This document shows positions 31,339 through 41,984 of a stretch of DNA of 64,000 nucleotides, piece by piece. Position numbers and translations under genes: made by a program. How positions within the stretch are numbered: the first letter of the stretch is position 1; every line of letters starts with the position of its first letter. Under the pieces are notes generated by a model. The model did not search any database, was not told where the DNA came from, and saw nothing but the letters and a program-made list of their open reading frames with translations. Origin of the DNA: Entamoeba invadens IP1 (taxonomy: Eukaryota; Evosea; Mastigamoebida; Endamoebidae); NCBI RefSeq assembly GCF_000330505.1, contig NW_004440263.1, positions 210,976 through 274,975 on the forward strand, read 5' to 3'.

Positions 31339-33725
31339 TTATTTATTTGTTTCGGTGTAGTAAGTGGTGGAAAGAGAATCAAAAAAGATATTGAAGTGTG
31401 TGGAGACATAGTCCATTTCTTTTTTGAGTCTCAATGGGACCAAACAGTTTTCGAATCGGATGCTTTCCGGCATCTCAATTGGTTCTGTGATTGTTCCTCT
31501 CATAAACTCCAAAAACGATGCCAAACAGACTTCATTAATTTTGATGTTTTGAATCTTGTGTTTAATATGATTTAATAAATTAATTTATTAATTCTTTATT
31601 TATTAATTTAATTAATAATAAATTAATATTTATTAATTTATTTGATTAATTATTAATAATTTTATTAATAATTTTATTAATAATTTATTTATTATCTCCT
31701 CCTCATCAAATCAACCAATAAAGATGAACAACAAACAACTACGTTCCTCATTTTACACGAGTTCAGTGCTTCTATCCACTCGTCATCGATAATTTCGTCC
31801 TCAGCTTTAAAACATTGCACAATCAAATCAAAGTCGTCGCAATCGTCCTCTTCGATTGTTAATTCTTTCATTCCTCCTTTTCGTGGTGATCGGAAACTTT
31901 TCTTCTCCGCGCCTTCAACACACATCGGCGCGGGAAGATGCGATTTCACAAAACTCTGCGAGTGATCCTCAAACACACACCCCAACACCCGTTTGACATA
32001 ATCGTTTTGAAACAGTTCCGTCCACGTGATTCGATTCTTCACATCAATTTGCAACATCTTTCGAATCAACGTCGCTAATTCAGGATTGACACCCTCCAAG
32101 TATTTCCCATCACTTCGGATATTCGAGTCAATACAAATCCACAACGAGTCTTGGCTCTGCGTCGCAGGCATTTTCCCACACGCCAAAAAGTGCAGACAAA
32201 CTCCCAACGAATACATATCAGAAGCTATCGTGTAATTCCCTCTGAAATCAACAAACGCAATTTCTGGCGCCATGTACTGTGGCGTCCCAACATAACTCTC
32301 AAACAGACTTTGGTCAAGTAACACCTTAGAAAAGCCATAATCCGAGATCTTTACTACAAACTTCCCTTTCTCCTCTTTAATTAAGAAGTTCTCTAACTTC
32401 AAATCCCGGTGGAATATTTTCTCAACACTCAACAAGTAGTGGAGGCCATTAATGAGTTGCCGAATGATCTCCTTCACCATCGCATAACTCAATTGATGCG
32501 ACAAGCAATACGTCATCAAGTCGCACTCACATCTCTCCATCACTATATATTGAAACGTTCCTCCCGCCTCTTCCCCAAAGATCGAATACGGAAAACTGAA
32601 ATAATCGATGATCTTCACTAAATTCTCATGACGACACATCTTCATTATTCGACACTCCCGTAAAACTTGATTCTCGTTGCTCGCCCGAATCTCTTTGATC
32701 GCTACACTCTCCTCCCCCTTCCTCTTCGCTTCATACACTTTCCCATACATCCCTTTCCCAATCACTTTGACTGACTCGTACTCCCCAGGATATAACTCGG
32801 TATGAATGTTCCCAACTAACTCATCACTAACCCGCACAAAGTTGTCGCGCAACAACTCCTTATACCCAATTCGCTCTTTCTCATCATACGATAACATCTT
32901 CCTCAATATCCTTCGGAGGTCTTTGAATGTGATGTTCGTGAAGTTGATCGGCTCCCGCGCAATTATTCTCTCAAGCGAATTTGTCTTGAACGGGTGGTCC
33001 CCTGTTGCAATGAAGTAACAAATCATCCCAAGACTCCACACGTCCGCCTTCTCGTGTCGATGTATTTTCCCAAGCCGAACGTCTTGAAGAACTTCCGGCG
33101 CAAAAAAGCACAACTTCCCGACTGAAAAATTGTGAGTGGCTTCTCGCATGTAATTTGCTATCTTGACTTTTGGGAGTGGCATCGAGTCGTCTGTTGACAA
33201 CAAAACTGTGTATGGGGTCATCGTCGTGTGAATGTGATTGTTTTGTTTTCGAATGAAAGATAATCCGGAGAGTATTTGTGTCAACGTCGACCGGACGAAT
33301 GAAAGTGGAGGGGCGGTGGCGAGACTTGTCACGTAAGTATACAAATCGTACAAGTCCATAAATTCGGAGTGGGTTGTGATTTGGAAAGTGTTCGGTGTTT
33401 GTTGATGAACAATTGAAAAATAGGTTAAAAGGTTTTGGTGAGTTGAGTTAAGGAGAATGATTCGCTCCGATTGGAGTCTTTTGATTTCGGATGAAGAGAG
33501 GGGGTACGTTTCTTCTGAAAGTTATTGCTTTGATTGGTACTAATTAACTATAATTATACTATATATATAGTTATATATTAACTATATAGTTTATATAATT
33601 AATATATATAGTTATATATTTATAATATATATAAACTCACCTTTAACAACTACTGGAGAATGATAGGACGTGTTACTTAAGAACCGCAATGATTTGGATG
33701 ACACGTTCCTAAACACATCCAGCAT
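31339..33725 (-). CDS. Tandem pseudokinase-kinase protein, three exons
   Basis: Exons 33725-33641, 33514-31737 and 31554-31339 give about 692 aa; the first intron starts GTGAGT, the second GTTTGT. Residues about 30-265 read as a degenerate kinase: HTTMTPYTVLL replaces HRDLKPxN, KVKIANY replaces the DFG region and the glycine loop is unclear, but APE (167-169) and DVWSLG are kept. Residues about 272-545 are a second, apparently active kinase: GKGMYGKV (281-288), Lys302 in VAIKEI, HRD (397-399), DYG (420-422), APE (444-446). The tail is acidic. A pseudokinase before a kinase suggests internal regulation, as in JAK or GCN2; sequence type is Ser/Thr kinase (KLEN, DYGFSK). The last exon is inferred from a splice-site fit and could be wrong; without it the protein stops near 31692. 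Confidence 0.75.
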
Positions 33726-33943
33726 CTAATGGTTTTCAAGGTCGAACTCATTTTCTTTTTTTTTCTGCTTGAAAGATCTTTATAGCAAATCATTCCACCC
33801 ACTCGATCTTCAAGATTGTGTTTTTTCAATGGGTGGATTATTTTGCTATAAATTATAATAAGTAAACTAATGAAATATGGAACTGAAGATTTTGTGAAAT
33901 GCAAAAATTAATCCGAACGACAATCTGAAAAAATCAAGTTTTG

Positions 33944-34785
33944 ATGAAAAAGACGAAGAAAAAGTCAACATGGATTCATTCGTTTTGTGCTTTACCGTTC
34001 GTTTTTTTCCTCTTTTTAGGACCCTTTTTACCTCTAAATTTCAATCTTTACTTTTTAGCGAAAACGAATTTTTGTGTGAAGTTGACAAATCGTTCATTGA
34101 AGATGATTTTAATTTATATGGACTGAGCACCACAGTTAATTACTTTTCCGAGTGTTTAAACACCATTTTACAAATACCTCAACAAACAATTTATCCGCTC
34201 GAAATCCAAAACGAAATTGGAGTGGAAACAAAGAAGTTATATGGTCTTGTCCATGCCCGGTACATAGTGACACCGGCCGGTCTTGATAAAATGATTCAAA
34301 AATACCAAAACACCGATTTCGGGGTTTGTATCTGTGTCAAGTGCAATGTTTGTTCGTCACCCGTCTTGTATAGTTCATTTAATAGAATATAATAGTATAA
34401 TATAGAAGTGAATGGTATCATAGTAAAACATTAGTTATCAAACTATAATTTATAGTATAAATAGAATGTATTCTTACCACTCAAGGAACACCCTCTGTTG
34501 CCTATTGGACTCTTCGACGTCTTTGGGAAGTCAAAAGTGAAGTTCTATTGTCCATGTTGTAATGATACGTATAACGTACCACGTGCGTTTCCTTCCTATA
34601 TACTCGACGGCGCTTATTTTGGGACGACCTTTGCGAATTTGTTACTCATGCAAATAGACGAGCACCCCAAAAACGAGTTTAATTATGTGCCTCGAATCTT
34701 TGGGTTTCAAGTGGCCCCGGCACACTATGTTAGACCGACGGAATACAAAGACTTTTTCGGTCGTAAGTCGTTTTTTCATTGTTAG
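33944..34785 (+). CDS. CKB: Casein kinase II regulatory (beta) subunit, three exons
   Basis: Exons 33944-33996, 34059-34347 and 34486-34785 join in frame to 213 aa, almost the family's standard 215. CK2 beta dimerises through a zinc finger and docks two catalytic alpha subunits. Alignment to the family is continuous across both junctions: WIHSFCALPENEFLCEVD, then FNLYGL, LYGLVHARYIVTPAG, and across intron 2 VKCN-EHPLLPIGL. The zinc site is visible as CICVKC and FYCPCC, and DGAYFG plus YVPRIFGFQV complete the core. The first intron starts GTTCGT, not GTTTGT. The usual acidic N-terminal loop is partly kept. Unspliced frames here (starting at 33970) are misleading because they read through the first intron. 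Confidence 0.93.
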
Positions 34786-35187
34786 TGTTGTACAATATAT
34801 CTTAGCTAATTGACCTCTCACTGAGAGGTATTTTCCGTTTAACTTATACACTTTTCAATACTCTAGTTTATAGTATTAAAAAGAGTACTATAATAATAAA
34901 TCCAGTAATTGATGCATAGCAAACAACAGACTTTTGTAAGCTTTATGGTTCATCTATTAGAATAATTTAGTTTCTGAATAATATTATAAACTATAGATAT
35001 AAGTACACTATCTGGTCCCGGTTTTGTTTGAGTGATTTTGGTTTTGGTTTTTCTGAGCTTTTGAAGAACGGATTTCAAAGAACCAGCAAGAAGAAAACAA
35101 TCCCGAAAAATACGAGAGAAAAAGTCTTAATCTTCGTCTTTTCTGAACTCTTGAAGATCCGAACTCGAAAGAACTCGAAATCAAACG

Positions 35188-37539
35188 ATGGGAGAGTCGA
35201 ACGCGACGAAGACGTTCACCCAGTTCATAGGAAAACAGAAAACACTCTTTGTGAACTTTTCGTTGACGAAAAAGGAAGGGTCGCTGTTGGATACCCTTCA
35301 ATTGGTGTCATACTTGGAGGACAAAAGCCTCCCGGAAGATCAACAAGACCCGACAAGCTATACCGCGGTCATGCGAGTGTTCTCACATAAGGATGGCCTT
35401 AACTCCCTCACGCGAATACTTTTTGCGTCCGAAGTGGCTGGAGGCTTCTTAGTCCAATTTGACTATGGCGGTCTCGTCTTGGACTCCGTTGTGAAAAAGC
35501 CACAAATGTTGCGCCAGAAGTCGATCACCGAGTTGAAGTCAAATGTCTACGACGAACGAATCACATCGCTCGAACAACGATTTGCTGTCATGACCGCAAC
35601 GAACACTGTACAGCTCCTCGAAACCCTCAAAAGTGATATTAAGAGCGACAACGAAACCACGCGGAAGAGAGTCACCGCGCTCGAAGAAAAGGTCGAGAAG
35701 ACAAAGAGCGTCATGAAGGGGTCCGACGAGTTAGCTGGCTTAGAAAGTATTCAGAGTGCTATGACGCGATTCTTTTCCGCGACGTCTTCGACGTCGCAAA
35801 AAGTGTGTCGCGTGGTGACGTTGACTCCAAAGAGACTTGAACTAGTCTCGCCGATAACTAAAGACGGTGTTGAAGGGACGTGTGTTGTGATCATTAAAAG
35901 TGATAGTGACGGGGATGTTTGTTTGAAAGTAGTACATGAAGATGGGATATATGTTGTGTATTTTGAAAGTATTCAGTTCAATGAGTTGGTTGGTGTGTAT
36001 TCGAAGATTCTTCTGAGTTTTGTGGGGGACACATGTGTTGTGGAAATACCACTGGAACGAGACTCGAAGAAATTTGAACTTGTAAAAACGGAACACGGCG
36101 GTGATATCACGCAAAGTCTTGTACGGGCATACGAGTTGATTGGAGCGTTGGTGAACATTGAAATACCGTGCAGCGTCTGTGTGTCGTCGGATGTCAAGAT
36201 ATGCGAGAAGAAAATGCCGGAGCGTCCGAAAGACGACGACGATGAGGACTCGAGTGATGATATAGAGACTGTTGTTGAGAATGCAAAGAGTGAAATCAAA
36301 GAAACGCTTTCGTCCGAGATGGCGAAGGAACTCGCCAAACTCAAGCGCGAAATGGAGGATCTCATCACTTCCAAGTGCTCTCCATCAAATACAAGTTCCA
36401 CGCAAAAAGAGGACAGTTCTCCGATCCCAGACATCACTCCAGACATTCAGACAAATACAAAAGGTCGTTCGCGACGGGGCGGCAATGCGCCGGTATCCCC
36501 TCAACCCGTCGAAGTCACGAGTACATCATCTCCGTTACCGAATGCCCGCACGCGTGGTCGTCGTGAAGCTTTCTACCATGCCCAGCAGCCCGTTTTTAAT
36601 TCGGACAATCAGTGTATAGCAGTGGGTTCTACTCTTCAACTTCCAGACTGCAGTTCGACGTGTAAAATCACGCAAAGTGGCATAGTGAAAATCGGCGTCT
36701 CTATAGTTCCCGACGAGGCGATTGTCCCACTCAACGAAGTTGAAGTTGGGATAGCACAGACCATTGGGAAGAAGTCGAGTATGGAGGACACGTGTGCGGT
36801 CTACGAAACGAACATCCCGTTCATGGAAATCATCGGCCTGTTTGATGGGCACAATGGGTCGGAAACGGCTTTGGAGTTGTCGAAAGAGATGGGCGTCGTG
36901 CTGAAGAAGGCGTTGCGGGACAAGAAGAAAGAAGTCCGCGACGCACTGATTTCGACGTTTGAGACGTTACACGCGCAAGTCATTGAAAAGACGGCGAGCG
37001 GGTCAACGGCGTCGATTGTGGCGATTTCGAAGAACAAATTGTATGTTGCCCACGTTGGGGACTCTCCCGTGTTTTTGATTCGTAATAAGAAAATTGAGAA
37101 AACAGAGGAGGCGGGAGATGTGCAAAAAGACGAGAAAAAGACGCAACGTGTGATACAAAAAGTTACGAAGAACCATCACCCCGATTTAAAGGAAGAGCGA
37201 GAGAGAGTCGAGAAGGATGGAGGACATTGTTATATGGTAGGAGGAGTCTGGAGAGTCGAAGGTGTGGTTGCGTTGTCACGGTCGATAGGTGATCGAGCGT
37301 TACATCCTTATTTGAGTTGCATTCCTGACATTGAGGAGTTTGAGACGGACGATATCTGCGAAGTTGTAATGACATCGGATGGAGTCACTGATGTGATGAA
37401 CAATGAGGACATCTTGAATATCATTAATAAAAGTGTTAATGTCGATACAGCTGCAAATTCAATTCGAGATTTGGCATTCAAGAAAAACAGTCAAGATAAC
37501 ATCACTGCTATTGTTGTGAAACTCTCAAAAGACTCGTAA
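35188..37539 (+). CDS. PP2C-type protein phosphatase with novel N-terminal region
   Basis: Protein of 783 aa, single exon. Residues about 515-780 are a PP2C (PPM) Mg/Mn-dependent Ser/Thr phosphatase with all metal-binding motifs intact: SSMEDTC, FDGHNG (D553), GSTAS, HVGDSP, SRSIGDRALHP, TSDGVTD (D731) and QDNIT (D770). This contrasts with the degenerate PP2C at 4181. The N-terminal 500 residues are not recognised: a globular start, a coiled-coil segment (about 120-190), a beta-rich part (about 200-330), an acidic Asp/Ser stretch, a second coiled coil (about 355-400) and a disordered Arg/Pro/Ser linker. Coiled coils suggest oligomerisation or scaffold binding. Two GAACTC strings lie just before the start. 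Confidence 0.85.
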   Translation: MGESNATKTFTQFIGKQKTLFVNFSLTKKEGSLLDTLQLVSYLEDKSLPEDQQDPTSYTAVMRVFSHKDGLNSLTRILFASEVAGGFLVQFDYGGLVLDSVVKKPQMLRQKSITELKSNVYDERITSLEQRFAVMTATNTVQLLETLKSDIKSDNETTRKRVTALEEKVEKTKSVMKGSDELAGLESIQSAMTRFFSATSSTSQKVCRVVTLTPKRLELVSPITKDGVEGTCVVIIKSDSDGDVCLKVVHEDGIYVVYFESIQFNELVGVYSKILLSFVGDTCVVEIPLERDSKKFELVKTEHGGDITQSLVRAYELIGALVNIEIPCSVCVSSDVKICEKKMPERPKDDDDEDSSDDIETVVENAKSEIKETLSSEMAKELAKLKREMEDLITSKCSPSNTSSTQKEDSSPIPDITPDIQTNTKGRSRRGGNAPVSPQPVEVTSTSSPLPNARTRGRREAFYHAQQPVFNSDNQCIAVGSTLQLPDCSSTCKITQSGIVKIGVSIVPDEAIVPLNEVEVGIAQTIGKKSSMEDTCAVYETNIPFMEIIGLFDGHNGSETALELSKEMGVVLKKALRDKKKEVRDALISTFETLHAQVIEKTASGSTASIVAISKNKLYVAHVGDSPVFLIRNKKIEKTEEAGDVQKDEKKTQRVIQKVTKNHHPDLKEERERVEKDGGHCYMVGGVWRVEGVVALSRSIGDRALHPYLSCIPDIEEFETDDICEVVMTSDGVTDVMNNEDILNIINKSVNVDTAANSIRDLAFKKNSQDNITAIVVKLSKDS

Positions 37540-37612
37540 ACTCATGACCGAGTGACTCTTGAGCTTTTTTACTATTTTAAATTTAGTGCAATCGGCTTTG
37601 TTGATTTTTTTG

Positions 37613-37668
37613 AAGCTCTTTGGAAAACTTTTTTAAAAAATTTTTTAAAAAAGTTTGAAAAAGAGCTT
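37613..37668. repeat. 56-bp near-perfect palindrome between convergent genes
   Basis: Arms AAGCTCTTT...AAACTTTTTTAAAAAA pair with the following half, interrupted only by three opposed mismatches (GGA against GAA). It sits between the 3' ends of the PP2C gene (+) and the unknown gene at 37721 (-), so it could end transcription from both sides. Confidence 0.75.
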
Positions 37669-37720
37669 TACAGTGCGACGGAGAAGTCAGTGTAAGCAAA
37701 AATCAATAATTACAACAGTT

Positions 37721-38350
37721 TTAAACTATTTTTGGCGTCGCTTTACAATACTTGACACTCCCATACTTCGCGGGAGACTCGCCTATAATCCAATAATTCT
37801 TCCCGGAAGACCGGATAATGTCGAAGTACGTGCGCATAGTCGTGCGTGCGATTTTACGGACCTTTTTGATGGAGTGTGAGGGCGTGTTATTTTTATCACA
37901 GAAGTAATTGAGGAACTCATATTCTTCAACACGCACCACATAATTTGCTTTCTTTTTCACCCAATGAAAAACTTCTTTACTCTGGGAAAGTACTTTGACT
38001 ATTTCTTCATATGCCAGTGGAGTTAATTTGATTCCTTTTTTGGCGGTTTCTGTTGTTGCTCGAGCTAAAATGATTTCTGTTGTAGCTTTATCAAGGCATT
38101 GCTGTTCCTTTTCCCTCTCTAATTTCAGTTGGAGTAATATCGGGGCACTTTCTAAAAGAGTCATTTTTTGATGAGTAGGGTATCGAGGTGTTGGTTTGTG
38201 GTTAGTAAATTCTAAGGCGTTGGTGTTGTGATAAATAGTGATAATGTCTAGGTAACTCATCCCTTCTTGAAGTAGAGTCAACTCTAATTTATTAATTGAA
38301 AGGAGAATCTCCTCCCTATGAGCGACATATTCTTTGCGACCGTCTGACAT
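37721..38350 (-). CDS. Hypothetical protein
   Basis: Not recognised. 209 aa, with a helical, charged N-terminal and central part (LQLKLEREKEQQCLDKATTE) and a more basic C-terminal third ending KNYWIIGESPAKYG. No signal peptide, membrane segment or zinc site. The start codon is preceded by TTGAACAG, a GAAC-like box, about 20 bases upstream. The tail has the feel of a winged-helix or nucleic-acid-binding module, but that is only an impression. It lies close to the fold-back element at 38887, so a mobile origin cannot be excluded. Confidence 0.55.
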   Translation of the reverse strand: MSDGRKEYVAHREEILLSINKLELTLLQEGMSYLDIITIYHNTNALEFTNHKPTPRYPTHQKMTLLESAPILLQLKLEREKEQQCLDKATTEIILARATTETAKKGIKLTPLAYEEIVKVLSQSKEVFHWVKKKANYVVRVEEYEFLNYFCDKNNTPSHSIKKVRKIARTTMRTYFDIIRSSGKNYWIIGESPAKYGSVKYCKATPKIV

Positions 38351-38886
38351 TATTGCTTTGAATTTAAAGATTTGAACAGTACTATTACTGAATAGGTAAG
38401 CTGTTTTTCAAAAAAGGCACCCCCTACTTTTGGCATTTAAAAACATACCGTTGATTTGTTTACTTATTTATTACTCTATAAAACAAAGCAAGAATTTTTG
38501 TGTTTTAATTAATCAACAATAAAAAGGAGGTATAAATTGGGGTTTTCTACCTTTTTATATTCTTTATTCCTGAAGTGTTTAGGATAATTGGTCACAACAA
38601 GATAAAAAGGTTGTTTTTAATTTGATCATAAACTCCGTGACAAACTACATTTTTCAATTATTCAGATATCAATCTTCTAGTTGAGTTACTAATGTTCTAG
38701 TTAAGTAGAATTACAATTCTATTTTTGTAAAACAAATTGTCATGTTTTGCTGAAAAATGGAAGTTGAAAAAAATTGGGATATTATTAGAATTGTTACAAT
38801 ACAATGTTTTTTATTTTTTTACTATATATTATAGTATATATATCATAATTATTTAAATATTTGTTTATTTGAAAATTCGACAATTA
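38351..38886. other. Intergenic spacer
   Basis: AT-rich; contains no feature I can support. It ends at TTA directly before the fold-back element. Confidence 0.5.
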
Positions 38887-39495
38887 AGAGAAAGGACGGA
38901 CATGGGTACGAAGGAGGGCAATATAGGCCGAAGGACGTCCTTTGTGGTTTAAGGACGTCCTCCCGCTATAAAGGATGTCCTCCCTGTGTATATGGTGTCC
39001 TTTCTATTATTTTCGTGTCCGCGGCATTTTTTTTTCATTATCGAAACTATATAACAAAGTATATTTTTATGATAAATATACAATCAAAAAATATAATTAT
39101 TTCCAAAAATAAATTAATTCAAAGACAAAAACTATTTAACAAGTAATTTTGTTATATATTATTGGTTTATAAAAATTTATCATTTTTTTTCATTTTACCA
39201 TTGAGTTTTCTTTGAAAAACTAATTTAATTTGCATTTTTTATAAAAACCATTAATTTATAACAAAATTACTTGTTGTTTAAAATTTGTCTTTGATTAAAT
39301 TTATTTTTGGAAATAATTATATTTTATAATAGTAAATTAATAGTAATATTATAACTCATTATATAGTTTTAAAAATGCCGCGGACACGAAAATAATAGAA
39401 AGGACACCATATACACAGGGAGGACGTCCTTAAACCACAAAGGACGTCCTTCGGCCTATATTGCCCTCCTTCGTACCCATGTCCGTCCTTTCTCT
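38887..39495. mobile_element. Fold-back element with long inverted arms
   Basis: The outer arm AGAGAAAGGACGGACATGGG at the left end reappears inverted at the right end. Arms extend about 290 bp (left) and 265 bp (right) with a loop of roughly 50 bp, so almost the whole 609 bp is one hairpin. The arms contain repeated AAGGACGTCCT palindromes; the left arm has one additional 20-bp unit (CCCGCTATAAAGGATGTCCT) missing from the right arm. TTA flanks both ends (38884-38886 and 39496-39498), a possible 3-bp duplication. No ORF. Confidence 0.85.
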
Positions 39496-39944
39496 TTATT
39501 TTGTATTAAAATAATTTGTATTAAAATACAAATTAACTTTTTTTGATTTTTATTTTTTTTTATTAGTTATTGTTTAGTTTTTATATATAATAAACCTTTA
39601 TATTATATATAGTTTAAAATTTTTTCTAAATTAATTCTAACAATATTATATACAATGGTAAAATTAAATTAAAATTATAACAACTTTATATTAAAATAAA
39701 TTATAGTAAAATAAACTATATTACTAATATTACGATAGATTAAATGATCAAAATAATTTTCTGGTTGAACTTAGTTTTTTTTATTCTTCAGTCTTCTAAC
39801 GAATACACAAACTAGTAAAACAAATAATAAATAATAGTACATACCATTTAATATTATTATAATACAATCTCTATTAATTCCTCTATCTTTCCTCATAATT
39901 CTATCTCTTCTTTTAAGTAAAGAAATTTCGAAAGAACTGTAAAC

Positions 39945-39952
39945 AATGAACT
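39945..39952 (+). promoter_or_regulatory. GAAC core promoter box of VPS29
   Basis: AATGAACT, an exact match to the Entamoeba GAAC element as I know it, 17 bases before the inferred VPS29 start codon at 39969. Its position supports that start. Confidence 0.6.
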
Positions 39953-39968
39953 GTATAATAGAAGTTTT

Positions 39969-40694
39969 ATGGTTTGTTATACGACTTTATTACTTGTGAA
40001 GCATTTCCAAAACGACTTTAACAGTTAAAGTCAAATTTCCATAGTTCACATGATTCGAATAATACTAATAATAGTAATAATACTAATAAAATAGTTAGTT
40101 TTAGTAATTGGAGACTTTCATATTCCGCACCGCACTGCAGCCATCCCACAGTTGTTCTTGAACCGCTTGAACACGGGCAGAATCAAAAGTGTGTTGTGTA
40201 CCGGCAATTTGTGTGGGAAAGAGACTTATGACATCTTGCGCACTCTTGCTCGTGATGTTCATGCGGTTAAAGGAGACTTCGATGAGATGCCTGGTTTGAA
40301 CGAGACGGAAGTGATCAAAATTGGGAACTTTAAAATTGGGTTAATTCATGGCCATCAGATCATTCCTTGGGGTGATAAAGAGGCTTTAGCAATTTACCAA
40401 CGACAACTCGACGTCGACATCTTGATCTCCGGACACACTCACCAACTCAAGTCGGAACAAATCGGGGGAAAGTTCTTTTTGAACCCGGGAAGTGCAACCG
40501 GGGCTTATTCCCCTTTGATCTCAAATCCCGTCCCTTCCTTTATGCTCCTTGAAATCAATGATTCGGAGTTGTCTATCTACGAATACACCTTGAAAGATGG
40601 CGTCGTCGACTGTGAGTTAGTCAAGTTCAACAAAGACGGCGAAGAAAAAGTCAAAGCAGAACCAGAAACTCAACAAGACAAACCAGTCGAATAA
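39969..40694 (+). CDS. VPS29: Retromer subunit VPS29
   Basis: VPS29 has a metallophosphoesterase fold but works as a scaffold in retromer, which returns receptors from endosomes. The unspliced frame begins mid-domain. Sequence upstream in frame encodes LVLVIGDFHIPHR directly after a TAG acceptor (40092-40094), and the matching donor GTTTGT at 39972 directly follows an ATG (39969-39971). The first coding exon is thus the start codon alone, intron 39972-40094, exon 2 40095-40694, giving 200 aa beginning MLVLVIGDFHIPHR, just as in VPS29 of other eukaryotes (182 aa). Further motifs: CTGNLC, KGDFDE, HGHQ, SGHTHQ, NPGSATGAYS. The additional length is a charged C-terminal tail ending in DKPVE. Confidence 0.92.
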
Positions 40695-40958
40695 TATTGA
40701 AATTAACAAGTGCATGGGTACTATTCCTTTAATACATTTTTACTATATTTATACTAATTGCTCATATGAAATTACTGTATTATAATAATATCTATTATAT
40801 ATTATATTTAAAATAATTACTTCATTCTAAAATATTGTATTAAAATATATACTATTATATACTATATTTTATATTCAACAGTTATTTTATTAGAATAATA
40901 CTATAATTATAATACAATAGTAGAGCTGGACTATTAGAACTCAATATCTAGACAATTG

Positions 40959-41750
40959 ATGGAGGGAATGGAGGTGAGTGTGATTGGGACCGGTAACATG
41001 GGAGGTGCCATAGTGAGAGGACTTGCGAGTGGGACATTTTTTCAACAAAATAAAATACATGCAGCTAATAGAACGATGGAGAAGTTGAATCAATTGAAGA
41101 AGGAATACCCTGACATCGATGTGACGACAGATAATAAGAGAGCGATTCAAATTGCGAGTGTTATAGTATTAACAGTTAAGCCATATTTAATAGAAAAGGT
41201 GATTAAAGAGATCCGACCGAATAAGAAACAAATTGTTGTGTCCGTAGCAGCGGGGATCACCTTTGACGAACTTTCTGAGATGCTTGGCGACGAGTCGTAT
41301 AGTCTGTTCCGAGTCATTCCGAACACTGCGATTAGTGTTCGACGGAGCGCAACACTCATATCGTCGAGAAATGCTACAGAAGAACAAATTCAACTGATTG
41401 GAAAGTTGTTTTCAGAGGTGGGCAGTGTCTCCTTTGTTGAGGAAAAGATGATGACAGCAATGACGTCGCTCTCTTCTTGTGGAATGGCTTTTGTGTTCAA
41501 ATACATTGAAGCAGCGACACAAGCCGGAGTCGAGATGGGAATACCTCCACATGAGGCAAGAAAGCTTGTGGCACAAACATTTGCGGGAGTTGCTGAAATA
41601 ATGGAAAGATCAGATACCCATCCAGCGCTGGAAATCGAAAAAGTGTGTACCCCGGGAGGAATCACTATTAAAGGTGTTAACCAGCTGGACCATGACAACT
41701 TCGCGTCTGCTGTTATCAACGCGTATAAAGCCGCAGACTGCGACAGATGA
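40959..41750 (+). CDS. P5CR: Pyrroline-5-carboxylate reductase
   Basis: Enzyme of the last step of proline synthesis, reducing 1-pyrroline-5-carboxylate to proline with NAD(P)H. 263 aa from ATG 40959. The N-terminal Rossmann fold has VIGTGNMGGAI (residues 8-18), followed by NRT and TVKPY; the C-terminal dimerisation domain has SLSSCGMAFVFKYIEA and the signature CTPGGITIKGVNQLD. Length and motifs are complete (family 260-280 aa). Expected to be cytosolic: there is no targeting sequence and Entamoeba mitosomes lack this pathway. A TAGAACTC box lies 20 bases upstream of the start. Confidence 0.92.
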   Translation: MEGMEVSVIGTGNMGGAIVRGLASGTFFQQNKIHAANRTMEKLNQLKKEYPDIDVTTDNKRAIQIASVIVLTVKPYLIEKVIKEIRPNKKQIVVSVAAGITFDELSEMLGDESYSLFRVIPNTAISVRRSATLISSRNATEEQIQLIGKLFSEVGSVSFVEEKMMTAMTSLSSCGMAFVFKYIEAATQAGVEMGIPPHEARKLVAQTFAGVAEIMERSDTHPALEIEKVCTPGGITIKGVNQLDHDNFASAVINAYKAADCDR

Positions 41751-41984
41751 AGTAGTATTCATTTTTAACACTCAGTATGTCACTTTTCCCTTGTTTTTGT
41801 AATTGAATTTATAATGGAATATTAAAAGACGAAATAATCTATCATTTTACCGATAAAATAATGAAGAAAAAAGTGACGAGATATTACTTGCCGACAATCC
41901 TATTAAACAGGATAAAAATGCCTAAGATATTATTTTCTTATCTAAAAAAGAGTAAACCAAGAAATAATTAACTAAGAAAGACAT

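Noticed and set aside
33970..34392. Unspliced frame as start of CK2 beta
   Set aside because: It reads through intron 1; the WIHSFC segment in the other frame aligns to the family across the splice, so 33944 is the start.
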